DNA of 64,000 nt from Thereva unica (lineage: Eukaryota > Arthropoda > Insecta > Diptera > Therevidae): NCBI GenBank assembly GCA_949987705.1, contig OX465281.1, forward strand, positions 28,008,942 to 28,072,941, in the 5' to 3' direction. A model generated the notes under the pieces. It was not told where the DNA came from. It did not search any database and was given only the letters and a program-made list of their open reading frames with translations. Both the position numbers and the translations under genes were made by a program. Within the stretch, counting starts at the first letter, position 1. Each line of letters begins with the position of its first letter. Shown here in pieces: positions 32,198 to 43,825 of this stretch.

Positions 32198-32689
32198 AGG
32201 CCCAACTATAATGCACGTAAGAAACGCACGTCATCTCGGCGCTCTCATGGAAATTAATGTGTTCGGCCATATTGGACGTACGTCAGTCATATTTTATTTC
32301 GTTAAGTTTCGTTAAACGTAAAAATGGGAAAAGAACCGCGCTCTACGTAAGTTTTGTGAGATGATTTGTAGTTACATCGATGAAAGCTAATTTTTTGTTG
32401 TTGTTTTGTGGTTTTTAAAGAAAAAAGAGTATGGAAAATGTTGTGGTTCAAATACATGATAGCGATTTTGATGAGAAATTTATTATAAATTGAAAATAAA
32501 CACGATTATTAATAATATGCAAATATTAATAGCCTAGTTTTAATAGTCAATGAATAATATTTAAGCATTTTAATAATTTTAAACTTTGAAGTCTCTCCCA
32601 ATACGCAAACCAATTAGTCGGTTTTGCGTTTGACGAAATTTACGCACGTCGATTGACGTGCGTTTCTTACGTGCATTATAGTTGGGCCT
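32198..32689. mobile_element. MITE with AGGCCCAACTATAATGCACG ends and TTA duplication
   Basis: Inverted ends of over 35 bp (continuing taagaaacgcacgtca) are flanked by TTA at 32195-32197 and 32690-32692. The 492-bp element is non-coding. It lies 32 bp from the preceding TTA-flanked foldback. Confidence 0.85.
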
Positions 32690-35600
32690 TTAATCTTTTT
32701 CGGTGACAGCGTGATAGAAACAGCTGATTGTAATTATATAAAAGTTGAGGTTATGTGTAACTGAAATGTTTGTTCATTTGGATTTGTTTGGTTTTGCGTG
32801 GACGTAAAGAGAGGTTTTTATTAAAATTTCGTTGTTAGTTTAGTTGTAGTTTTGTTTGATAATGAATGCGTCAAAAGTCACGATTATTTTTGGCTGCGAC
32901 AGAATTCGTCACAAATGTAAAACGCGTATTTATAATAGCCGACAGAAATGATCAGCTGTTATACGGCGCGACGGAAAAATGTCAGATATGTAAATCCACC
33001 TTGAGTAACTTCGTTCCTGATGGGGCTCCCCTGACCGCACCTGTATTTTTTTCTGTAAAAATTTTCATTCGAAAATTCAATTGGTTTTAATATACTAACT
33101 AATTCCATAGTGCTCCTTTGAATTCAATAAATGATTGTAGGCGGCAGAATAATATCTAAAAATCAAAGTTTTGAGATTCATAAAAATTTTAAATAGAGTG
33201 AAACAATAACCTTTTGTTTTTTAATATTTTTATTACTTGAAACAATTGTAACAAAGATTTTATAAGAAAAGAAAAAAAAACTTGTTGAAACTTGGTGTTA
33301 CAAACGGACGAAAGTCCCACCGACCTGTAACTAAAACGGTCGTTGAGGACCCTCATCCGGTCGTACCATTCCAAAAAACTTCTGTGGGCGAAAAAAAAAC
33401 TTTTTTCCTTAAAGAAAAGAAATAAAACAATTTTTCTCATTAAGTAAATCGTCTTCAATTTTTCATTGAAAAGAAAAAAAAATTTCCAACAATCATGATA
33501 CCAAAGTCCAAAGTTTATTGCGGCAAATTCTCTCTCATGTACGAGTAGCATCAAGGCAGATTGAGAGCTCCTGATATGATAACCTCTCTTGAACGAAATC
33601 CGCAAAGGCTGAAGATAGATGGATTGGGTGCCTTGCCAAGTTTCACGATAGTCACGAGCCATACCTGAAAATTGAACACAAACTTTTTTTTATTATTGTT
33701 TTATCAGATCACACAGAAATATTCCGAATTTAGATAACGTGAATTTATCTCTGGTTCGGTGTTGTCTCTCTCTCGTCGTTTCTCACTGGTGGTTGAGAAT
33801 AAAAAAGTGTTTTTTTTTCGTGGGATGATAACGTTTTTCGTCAAGTTGACATGCTAACAACAATAACAAAAGTCGAATTTTTCCTTATTACAATTCGTTA
33901 TCTCTTTCCAGGCTGACAGACAAAAAATTTGAATAACTGAAAACAAACAAAGACGATTTCACACTTGTCGTGTTTGGTGCTGATAATCGCAAACAACACC
34001 GAGAGCAGTTAGGCCTGGCAACAACACCCCAGAAAGTCCAGAGAAAGCTTTTTTCTGGCGCATACACGCTCCCCAGCTCTCGGTCGGTCGGTCGATGGGT
34101 GCCTCCGGTGTATGCTCTGGAGAAATGGGGCCCCCGATTCTGTGTGTGTCCCCGTGTTGGGGGCTATGGGCAAATACTTCTCGCAGCTTAGCTGTGTACT
34201 CATTATGGATTGTCGTCATGCGCAATTCATTGACCTCGGCATTGACAGCATTCCAGCGGGCACCAGCACCGGCACTAGGCACACTGGTATTATCATCATC
34301 ATCATGTATTCACGAACATGTCACCAGTGCAGCTATATGCTTTATGCAGGCAGGCAAGACTACCACCAGTCGTGTGCTGTTCTCTCTGTAATAACTACTT
34401 TTCCTCCAGCTTGATGGTAGATATATATGTATAACTTTGGAGTCCCAGCAGAGGCCCCCGTCCATAGAGCAGCAGGCATACCCATAACCATTACCGGTGT
34501 CGCATACAGTGGCCACTGGTCCCATCGATTCTCCTGTTCTGTGACTATACTTGCCGGATCACATGGCATGAACTGGAATTGTGGACGACGACAACGACTA
34601 CGACGACTGTGGACTCTGGACATGATTAAATATGCGTATAAACGCCATAAAGTCAAGAATGTTGTATAACGATGTTGTAAGAATCGGTCACGGGGCTAAG
34701 GAAGGTCTCTTACCACCATGCAGAAAGTAGGACGGCGCATAGAGGAGGCAGACCTCGAAAGAAATTCTTGTACCGGTCGGTCTTCGTTGGCGATTACCAT
34801 GGTGATAGTGTATAGTGCAGAGAGAAGAAAGCGTTTTGGCATTGGAATGCGAACAAAGTCCAAAAACAAAATAAATAATAGGAGTATTATATACAATACT
34901 ATATAATCGAGGCTTCCTAGAGCGTTATCCCCGAACCAAGTAAGTCGTTCGTAAGCAACCAGCCGCACGGGACTGCTGCTGCTGTGGTTTGATGACCTAT
35001 ACGGGGCTCACGCCAAGTCAACGGCCAACATTTTCTTCCTGTTTGCATGTGTATATAGTATTCCGAAAAGTCGCAATGCACCAGTTCGCTTCCTAACAAG
35101 TCCAACTGACTGCTCTTTTCTTCTTTACTGTCTTTATTTTTTCCTCCTCCTTCCTCGTCTCTGCGGGGCTGTACTTAAGAAAGAAGTTTTATTGCGAATT
35201 CCACAGCTATCATCACTACTTACGGATTTGCCGACAGATGAATAATTCGTTTTGCAAATTAAATGGCTTCAAGAATTTACACTCCCGCAAGACACGATGA
35301 CGTAATTGTTGAGATATTTCAATTTGGAGTGGCTGAAAATAAAAAAATAATTATTTATTTCTTTTAAATCAAATTTAAACAAAAAATCTGCATGCAATAA
35401 ATGAATTGATTTAGGGCTTTTATTTGACATTCTTGATAGTTGCAGCGATTTAGGACATTTAGGTCAGACTTGAAAATAGACATGTATGCCGATTCCTGGA
35501 AGAAACTTTATGATTTGAGATCACAAGTAAAATAATTTTCATTTATTAAATTAGTTTATATTTCTTATAAACTTTAATAGAATAACAGACGACAGTTGAA

Positions 35601-36230
35601 AAAGAAAAACATATTTTTTTGAGCAAGTTTCCGGACATGAGGCAGCACTTTAATAACGGTATTATTTGACATGACATGTTCGTGGGAAACGTCATTCTTA
35701 AGCCTTTGTGAGTGATTTCAACTGGATTCGAACTATAAACATTGAAAAATTGTTGAAAATGGTTAGAAGTCATGCGAAAACAAATGAAACTGTATGAAAT
35801 GTGGTGGTTTCCTAGTCGACAAGAAGGATAAACGATTTGGGAAGTTTAAAACATGTTGGAAAAGATAAAATTAACTGTGTAAAACTTTTGTTAGGAGAGG
35901 ATTATTCGAAGATAAGCCACGTAAAAGACTGAAGAAATGGTAGATGATGCAGATATTGATTTTCTAATGAAAAAAGTCAAAAGGTTACTACTCCCCAATA
36001 GGACCAAGCCTGAACGAAATAGAACTAACGAGATTCATGAAACAACAATAGGAAAACTCCTACCAACGCAAACGTAGTGGCCAAAAATGTGGAAAAATCT
36101 ATTCAAAAGTGGGTATATTATGAAATTTTCTTTTCGAATTTACAACAAATCATAAACCAGCAAACCGTTTCTGACGACACAATTATCGAAGAGTTGGGGA
36201 GCTCAACAAAAAGCGTTATATTGATAGCAG
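32690..36230. other. Long stretch without a recognised gene
   Basis: A 157-codon minus-strand frame (33662-33189, MARDYRETWQGTQSIYLQP) is preceded on that strand by a splice-acceptor-like ttttcag. I recognise no homologue, and its end is low-complexity Phe/Lys. Overlapping frames on both strands at 33960-34670 are mutual shadows. There are short CAT/ATC and CT-rich runs. I can name no host exon. Confidence 0.35.
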
Positions 36231-36950
36231 TGGAAACGAGGAACACTGGATCTCGGACATAACCTGTCAAAAAATAGAACGCAGAAGAACCCTTAAAAAT
36301 AACGCGAAATCAACAAGCGACCCGACAAGATGTCACCAACTTGAACTGGAATACTCCCAATTACACAGGTAAAGAGAAGTGTCCGGCGTGATAAAAGGCA
36401 GCAGATAAATGAGCTCGTAGAAAAAGCGGAAAACGCGGCAAACACAAGCAGCGGTAAGGTGCTGTACCCAATTACTAAACAGCTCTCGCGAAAGCGTTCT
36501 TCTAAAAATCATGCCGTAAAGAGTGCGAATGGAAGGCTGCTGTACGACGAGCAAGTCCAAAGATAGAGATTACTTCCGCGCCGTCCTTAATGGTTCACTT
36601 GTATAGAAATCTCAGGAAAACAGCAGCAATGCACAGCCAATAAGAATCACCACCCGGGATCATCCAAGACGGAAATAGTACCCGCAATTCAAACAATGGC
36701 CAATGGTAAAGCAGCTAGAAAAAGTGGCATCACGCCAGAATTGTTGAAAGGTGATTTAAGCCTCATAGCAGATAGCGCTGCAGCCAATCTTCGAAAAACC
36801 TGTACCTTTCCGGAGGATTGGACGGAAGGTATCATAGTCCGAATACCCCAAAGGGTAGCCTAACAATTTGTAACAACTGGAGAGGCATCTATCTATTACT
36901 GTAGGCAAAATCTTGTCCCCATATATTATTATCAAGGATAAGAGAGACAG
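36230..36950 (+). pseudogene. RTE-like LINE remnant
   Basis: The translation reads HWISDITCQKIERRRTLKN at 36245, SQLHR, then at about 36735 GITPELLKGDLSLIADSAAA-like sequence, and near 36870 NNWRGI. It is the same order as the minus-strand remnant at 19640-20890, but without a MITE. Stops and frameshifts are frequent. Confidence 0.72.
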
Positions 36951-36954
36951 TAAA

Positions 36955-37140
36955 CTGGTGGTCAGTCATCAGCGGAATAGGGGGAATAACATGTAGCAGA
37001 ACATGCACGTGCCGCAACTATTTCGTGCGAAGGGCGATCATAACCTCTAGCGTGACCACTGGTAAATATCTTATGAGAGAAGATAGGCTAAAATGATCGG
37101 AGTAGTCCCTTCCAAGTAAGGTTGGCGTGAGGTTAATAAC
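36955..37140 (-). repeat. Inverted copy of the repeat at 27750-27945
   Basis: See the matching blocks at 27750-27945. Here they run in reverse complement, ending at ggttaataacctcacccgg. Confidence 0.7.
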
Positions 37141-37164
37141 CTCACCCGGAAAAAAGAATGTCAA

Positions 37165-37260
37165 ATGTGAATTTTTACTTATCGAAAGACATCGCGTCGA
37201 GAAATCAAATACGGCCCCAGGGACGAATCGCCGGTTGTAGAGCCTTCAAAGAAGAAGAAA
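37165..37260 (-). repeat. MITE end fragment plus dispersed repeat
   Basis: gtcgagaaatcaaatacggccccag is the right terminus of the GGGGCCGTATTT family. Directly after it comes a piece (ggttgtagagcc) of the repeat also seen at 13135 and 26575. Confidence 0.6.
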
Positions 37261-40200
37261 GAAGAAATTAGTAGGTATGTAATGTCTAATAGTAAACTTA
37301 GCTTGAAGGATATAAAAGGTTTCAAGTTACGAGGAATTTGGAGGGTGTTAAGAATATGGCGATTAATTTTGCTTTGGATCTCTTGGATGCTGTAGGATTT
37401 CGGAAATAAAGAGTGTGTAAGGCTATGGTCCCGAGTAAAAATAAGGCTTGAAACAGGCACACACACATGACACCAGAGCCAAGCACGGTGCGCCTGTGTA
37501 ATAATAAGACTCGCCTGTTCTTAGCTTGAAATAGGCACACGTCTGCATAGCAACATAACCAGACACGATAAACCTGAGTAAATATTCTACTTTTCCTACT
37601 AAAATGCGCACGGAATATTCCAAACGAAGTACTGTACGCACTACTTTTCTAGACTAAAGGGAACAAAATTGGAGCTTTAAGAAATTGTGTAGGACCAAGG
37701 AAACGGGCATTATCTTTGTGACCATAAAAGCTGCCGTTAACATACTCAAATGACTGATTCTCTTTCGATTGCGTAGGTCAAGCAGCATTGGACATGGTTA
37801 GTACTTAGTTGGGGGACCGCTTGGTAAAACGACATTCGAGTTTGGAGTGGTCGATATAAATACATTCATATCTGTAACAGAGGCAAATGCAGATCGTCAG
37901 ACACCGACTCCGCTTTTTTTTGTCATGAACATCGAATTGAAAATTAACATTTCTTCCGATTATAGTGTATGTTGTAGTGAAACTGAACCCCACCTGCTGG
38001 ACTAATGAAATATTTTTAAAGGCTTCTCTGCTTTCACTTGCCTTTCTACTGTAATGATAAGATCGCCTTGAAACTGACACATTATGCACGAGTAGATATC
38101 ATCGGAATTCCAAGTAAAGTAAGACTTCCTTGTTGATGTTGATTCAAGTTGGAAACATACGAGGAAACAAATGCAGTGTGTCCCCTGAAAAAAGCTATAT
38201 TCATGACTTTTGCACCATGGTAATGCACCATCGCACAAAGTAATCGTTCGCCAAAAACTGGACGATTGTCATCGAACAAGCACCAAATTCGCCTGATATG
38301 GCAAAGTGCGGCTTTTTCCTGTTCTAGAAGCAAAAATTTATTCTTCGAGGAAGCTGTTTCGTGTCAGTTGAGACCACTAAAGAAAATGCGCTGAAGGAGC
38401 TGATATCCATACCTTAACCAGCCTACGACAAAATGTATGGGAGATTGGAACTCCAGCTGGAATATTTATAGTGAACTAGATGGGACATACTCTGAATATG
38501 ACAAAATAAATTTTGGGCTTAGATTCCTCTATGTTGGAAGACTATAATATAATTGTCGATGAGCTGACAATCATTGTCTTGTTAGGTCTCACCACGTTGT
38601 CGCATTAATACTGTTATTGATTACACATTCATAAGTCCTCTCAAAAGATCTCCTTGCAAAGAATTATAAGATTCCAGAAGAGTCGATAACGAATCAATAT
38701 GTGTAATCGTATGTGCAGCTATCAGACCGTCGTCAAAGAATTTAATATTGCTCATTAATCATGGAATTATGTCTCTCTGCAAGGAATATTCCTAAAGCAC
38801 GCCAATTTTGCAAACCTAAGCGTATTTTTATCTACTAAACAGCATCTATTACAGGCACAAAACAATCTGACTCTCAAATCTCTAGCGATAATAAATTAAT
38901 CGTTGTCAAACATAAGTTTTTTCTTTCTCTCTTACCCACAGCACAACTCCCTCGATAGAAGCTGTCCCATCGCCAGGCCAGAAAAAACATCTTAATCCAT
39001 GCCATATCAGTTTCTGCAAAGATCACTCCCGATTCTCCTTGGCCTTAGAGCATCTCTGGTGACATGCAAATGATAGTCATTCATTTGCGGAGGGACCGTA
39101 AATTTCTGACAATTTCTAATGCATTAAGCGCGCCCCGCTCTGACTTATTGGCGCCACTTATCTGGCTTTTACGAATTTATTCAAGCCCATATGATTACCA
39201 TAATCAAAGTGTGGATTCACTGTTGCTAAATTTGTTTCTCCTCGTCGCTTCTTTCGAGTTTCTTCCTCGTGCTTTCGAACTTAACTTCGACTTCTTCACC
39301 CAGAATCTCCTCCCCGAATGTGACTCTCTGCCACAGTCGTTGTCGTTTACGGGCGAGAAAATAGAGGAATAAAAACGTTCGTGCCAGACCTTGGAAGTTC
39401 GCTTCTTTTTAGGAATTTTATTTTTACTCTTATCAAACGATATCACACACACCTTTCGCCCGAGTTTTCAAGTATTTTTTTAAGTAGGTACACCATTGTT
39501 CTTCTTGTGTGCTGGCATGATTGATGTGCTGAACACACTCCCGTGAAACGTTGGCCCATATCAGAGATAGATCTCGTGACGGAATTGTAATTAGATGAAA
39601 TCATTAGGTTTGCAATAATGTAGCTACATTTGAGAAATTTCTGTAGATAAAGTTATCAGATACCAAATCAGATGTGATTTTGCTTTTTTGGGTCATCAAG
39701 GTCTTCTAGAAATGAGAAATGTCCGATCTAAAAATATTGTAGGTTAGTTATATGTTTAACGGAAAAGTGAAGGACGTTCTCTATACGCTATAAGCTATAG
39801 TTTAATAAAGCTCCCTGTATCTATATGGTTGCAATTACCAAATAGTAATGATTGTTCTCCAGACAAGACATAAAGCTATAAATGCGAGTCAAAAGTTGAG
39901 TTTAAGCCATATATAAATCTCAAATACTGATCTCATTAAGGTTCTAGTTTTCTGGCATCTGAAGAAGACACGAGAACATCGATTTGCACATACAGATTGA
40001 ACGCTTGCGCTTATTTTCTCTGATAATAACAATTAAGGAGAGCCTTTCCTTGATTCATGTTCTCTGTGGTGCTGTAATAAAAAGGTAAATAAATTAAAAC
40101 TTTAGGACTTCTTAAAAAACTGCATTAAAATTTTATTTGTATATGCATAATTTAGACTGCATCCTTTCTTTCATATACTATAAAATCTTTTAGTTTGCGC

Positions 40201-40645
40201 TTAGATAACAATATTGCTTTGGTGTTCTCTATGTGAAAATGTAGAGATCACATGAAGCACCTTCGCACTATCGGCTGTTATACATAAAGTGCAATTTCGC
40301 GCAGCACAGCAAACTCCAGTCGGATAGCTAGCAGAGAGAAGAATGAAAGACTTACTAATACCAATATGCCGTTTTACTTAAACTGTTCCTATCCAATATA
40401 ACGAACGATGACTTCTGCAATAAAAAATATGATGGATTCTTCGCTCATTGTGGTTATAGGTGACGGCAGGAGAAAAACAGAGATTTTTTTAACGTGGTAA
40501 AATGAAAAAGGAGGACAGAAAAGACGGAGAGACATGGTCCTGCGTGGTATCGAGCCCTGGACTTCTGGCATGGTAGCTAGGCCAGTTAAGAATTAGCCCC
40601 TCCGCACCCGAGTCAACTAATTTGCTATTTCAATTTAGAACTGTT
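37261..40645. other. Stretch without a recognised gene
   Basis: Only short frames are present. A duplicated motif (cttgaaacaggcacacac and cttgaaataggcacacgt, 37446 and 37527) is the only local structure that I noticed. Confidence 0.3.
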
Positions 40646-40775
40646 TTATTTTTTTTTTTGTGATACGATGAAGCTTAGGAGTCACCCTTTGTACTACTAG
40701 TCCGTCATGTCGTTCGAGTCATGGTGCAATGTATAGTAGTAAGCTTGATCTGAAGGATAGAATAGAAAGGATAGG

Positions 40776-41546
40776 TTAGGGGTCTGGGAGGTGCATGAGT
40801 AGGTGTCGATGAACCTTGCGTTTGAACTCAGAGATGTTATATGAGCTCGGAAACACCGACTGAGGAAGAGAGTTCCACAACCGAGTTGTTCCATTTATAA
40901 ACGAACAGCTAAACCGTAATGTGCGTGAAGGGGAGGGCTGCAGGGTGAAGGGGTGAGCCGAGTTGGCTAGTCTTGTGTTGCGGGAAAAAAGTTGCCGTGT
41001 AGGCAGGAGGTTCTTTATTTCAGTGGAGCATTCGCTGTAATAATAGCGATAAAACTTGCTGAGTGCAGCTACATTCCTACGGTGGCTTAAAGGGTTGATG
41101 GAGGAGCAAAGAGTGCTATCACCAATGAGTTTGATGGCGCGATTTTGCACCTTATCCAGCCAAGCCAAGGTGGTTTTAGGAGCGCCCGCCCAGATATACG
41201 AGTTGTATTCAAGGTGGGGTCGAATGTAGGACTTGTAGATTGTGGCTAGAGCAGCTGGCTGAAGGAGGAACTTGCATCTCTTAAGGAATCCGAGGCATTG
41301 ATACGCTTGTTTGGCAATTTGGAATATGTGACCATTCCATTGCATATCATTAGATAGAGTCATTCCCAGGATGTTAAGAGATGGGTCAGGTGTTAGGTTA
41401 TCCTTGTCCACTAAAATAGAGGGAAAGTCGGTACCGGTTTTGGTGGAGATAAGGCAGTACTTTGTTTTTGATGCGTTAAATTCGACCCGATTCTTGCGGC
41501 CCCAGTCAAGAATGAGCTCGATGTCCGCGTTAAGAGAGCTGGACAT
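40776..41546 (-). pseudogene. Jockey-like ORF2 C-terminal half
   Basis: The frame follows the palm: LNADIELILDWGRKNRVEFN, SKTKYCLIST, LGMTLSNDMQWNGHI, IRPHLEYNSYIWAGAP, and the end WNSLPQSVFPSSYNISEFK. It is open for 256 codons to a natural stop at 40776. Its methionine start is not the true start, because it continues from the RT frame upstream. Confidence 0.85.
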
Positions 41547-41557
41547 GAGTTCGCGGT

Positions 41558-42390
41558 CTAAGAGACAAGGTCTGGCACTTGCTTGTCTAGCGTTGGCGTA
41601 AGAGTAACGCAGAGTACTGTCGTCGGCGAAACTGTGGAGTGGGTTGATGGGATTGAGAGCAGGTCGTTAATAAATATTAAAAAGAGAGCAGGTGAGATGA
41701 TCGATCCTTGGGGAACGCCGGCCGAGATGGAGTGTGGGTTGGATTCGACGCCATCCAATACTACCTTGATTGAACGGCTGGAAAGAAAGCTCTCAATCCA
41801 GTTCATAAGAACTGAGTCTATACCAATAGCTTGGAGTTTAGACAGCAGAGCGGGATGCCATACTCTGTCAAAAGCCTTGGAAATATCTAGAGCAACCAGA
41901 CCAGACTCACCGGAACTATGGATGCTTCGGTGTAGATGCTCGGTCAAACACACAAGAAGATCGCCAGTAGATCTTTTCGGTCTAAAGCCGTACTGCCTGT
42001 CGTGTATGATTTGGTTAGATTCTAAATATTGCATCAGCTTTCTATTAATTATTGTCTCCATGGTTTTGGGGAGAACAGAAGTTATTGCCATTGGGCGGTA
42101 GTTTAAAGGGTCGCTGGCATCACCTTTTTTCGGAATGGGCTGAACATGAGCTAGTTTCCAGGAGTTTGGATAAACTCCGGAGAAATATGATAAGGCAAAA
42201 AGTTTGCGCAGAGGTTTAGCCAAAGGTGAGGCACATTTATTGAGTACCATAGGGGGAATATTATCGGGGCCAGTGGATTTGTTGACGTCAAGCTCCTTGA
42301 GACATTTATACACCTCACGGGTCCTGAAGAAGATCCCGCCCATTGAATGGGCGATGCGATCGAGGACCGGTGGTGACATATCAGATGGTT
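41558..42390 (-). pseudogene. Jockey-like reverse transcriptase, N-terminal and palm part
   Basis: The frame shows VYKCLKELDVNKSTGPDNIP, PIPKKGDASDPLNYRPMAI, YGFRPKRSTGDLLV, the metal-binding ALDISKAFDRVWH and AGVPQGSIISPALFLIFIND. It then leaves frame just before the catalytic FADD box, which is readable in the next frame at about 41627-41616. The frame upstream of about 42390 is not LINE-like, so the natural start is lost. Confidence 0.85.
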
Positions 42391-43825
42391 GCACAATAAT
42401 CATGTGCACAACTAGTTTGCAATCAAAATGAAACTTTTGTCCACACACGAGCGTAGCTGATACCACTTGCACATGACCGAATCGAACGATCCAGAGATCG
42501 AAGGATTGAGAATGAATCTGGATATTTGTCATCGTCGGATCGAATAACTGAAGTTTAAATGGATTCAATCGTAATTGAAAAACAACGAACATCAGATCAC
42601 GAAACAGTTGCATGTACAAATGCAATGCATACTGAAAGCACCCAAAGTTTTTATTTCAGTGGAGCAGTCATTGTGATAATAGAGAGAACTTTTTACCGGG
42701 ATTTCTGCATTTTTGCAGTGGGTCAATGATGAAGTAAATATCGCCATCTCCAAACTAATGTACTGGGATCATTCCATCATAGACCCCTTAATTAAACTCT
42801 AGTGTTACGATGCTTTAATTAAGCTAGCTTGGTCTTTCCTTCTTTTGATGCTGCATGACGTGGTAAGCTTAATATGGCCCTCAACGAGTGCGTTCGCCGA
42901 TCCGATCATATCAGTCCATATCGATATTCCCAGAAAAATCGTCCTCATTTTTTTAAATAACCAGTAATATTCCTCGATATCATATACGGTGGTCGAAATT
43001 TCAACTCAACCTCGACTCAACTTTTCAACCTAGCTTGAGGACTTAGTCTTAGGGACCATAAAACCAATTTTTATGGTGTTCTCGACGATTCCTTTACAGA
43101 GAGAAAATATTAATATGTGTTTGCTACCCTTCCGTTTCAACGGCAACTTTGGAGAGGACATTTTCGTGCTTAAGAAGATTGATATCCTATCTGTGAAATA
43201 CCATATCGCAGAACCGAGTGAATGGATTGGCCTTATTTAATGTCTACTACACAATTCACATCGACCCGCAGAAAGGAGTTGCTGAATTTGCCAAGAAAAT
43301 AGAAGAGTTACATTTAAAGAACATACGAGTATATTATCTTAAAAATTCTTTTTGCTGTCTAGTGAGTTTTCCTTAAAATTCTGTACCGACTTCCCCGAAA
43401 AAAAACCTAGGAATGCCTATGTCGCCTGCATAACTTTGGGCGAAAGAGTTTTGGCCATTGTGTATCTTTAGAAGTTAATTTACAACGAGGCACCATAGAA
43501 GTGAAGATAACATTCCTCGCTGTGGACATTGTTTTACGATAGTTTCCTTCAGAGATCCCTCAATACGAGAGACCATTAATTTGTGACCTCTCAGCGTGAG
43601 TCGATCCAGTGCTACGTATACTTCGTCTGCCTAGAGCCTTAGGCCTAGTGATATCGAAGAAGGACCCAGTGCAGCTTCTTCGTTTAGTGCTGCCTCTGTG
43701 GATTTGGTAACTAGTACGCTTGCTGGTAGGACCGCACACGGTTCGCGCTGAAGATATGTAAGGCAAAAGACGATAGCCTGAGAGATTTAGCCAATATGTA
43801 ACTTCAACGCTAGCTTAATTAAAGC
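42391..43825. other. Stretch between two LINEs
   Basis: No gene is recognised. A terminus-like tactgaaagcaccc near 42627 matches the arm at 18894. The strings gctttaattaagctagctt (near 42812) and its near-complement gctagcttaattaaagc (near 43809) flank about 1 kb, just before the truncated LINE. Confidence 0.35.

Larger units (their letters stand above)
40648..42390 (-). mobile_element. Jockey-like LINE, 5'-truncated, with poly-A end
   Basis: On the minus strand the element runs from an RT fragment near 42390 to an A-rich tail (T run at 40648-40663 on the plus strand). The RT and C-terminal frames are separated by one shift near 41640. It is the least decayed Jockey-like copy here. Related scraps lie at 4560, 8667, 14030 and 54525. 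Confidence 0.85.

Noticed and set aside
33960..34680. Overlapping open frames on both strands
   Set aside because: They shadow each other in slightly GC-richer sequence, lack recognisable domains and show no splice structure.
40530..40605. tRNA-like sequence on the minus strand (ggctcgatacc resembling a B box)
   Set aside because: No acceptor stem or anticodon arm can be formed. It may be tRNA-derived debris but is not a tRNA gene.
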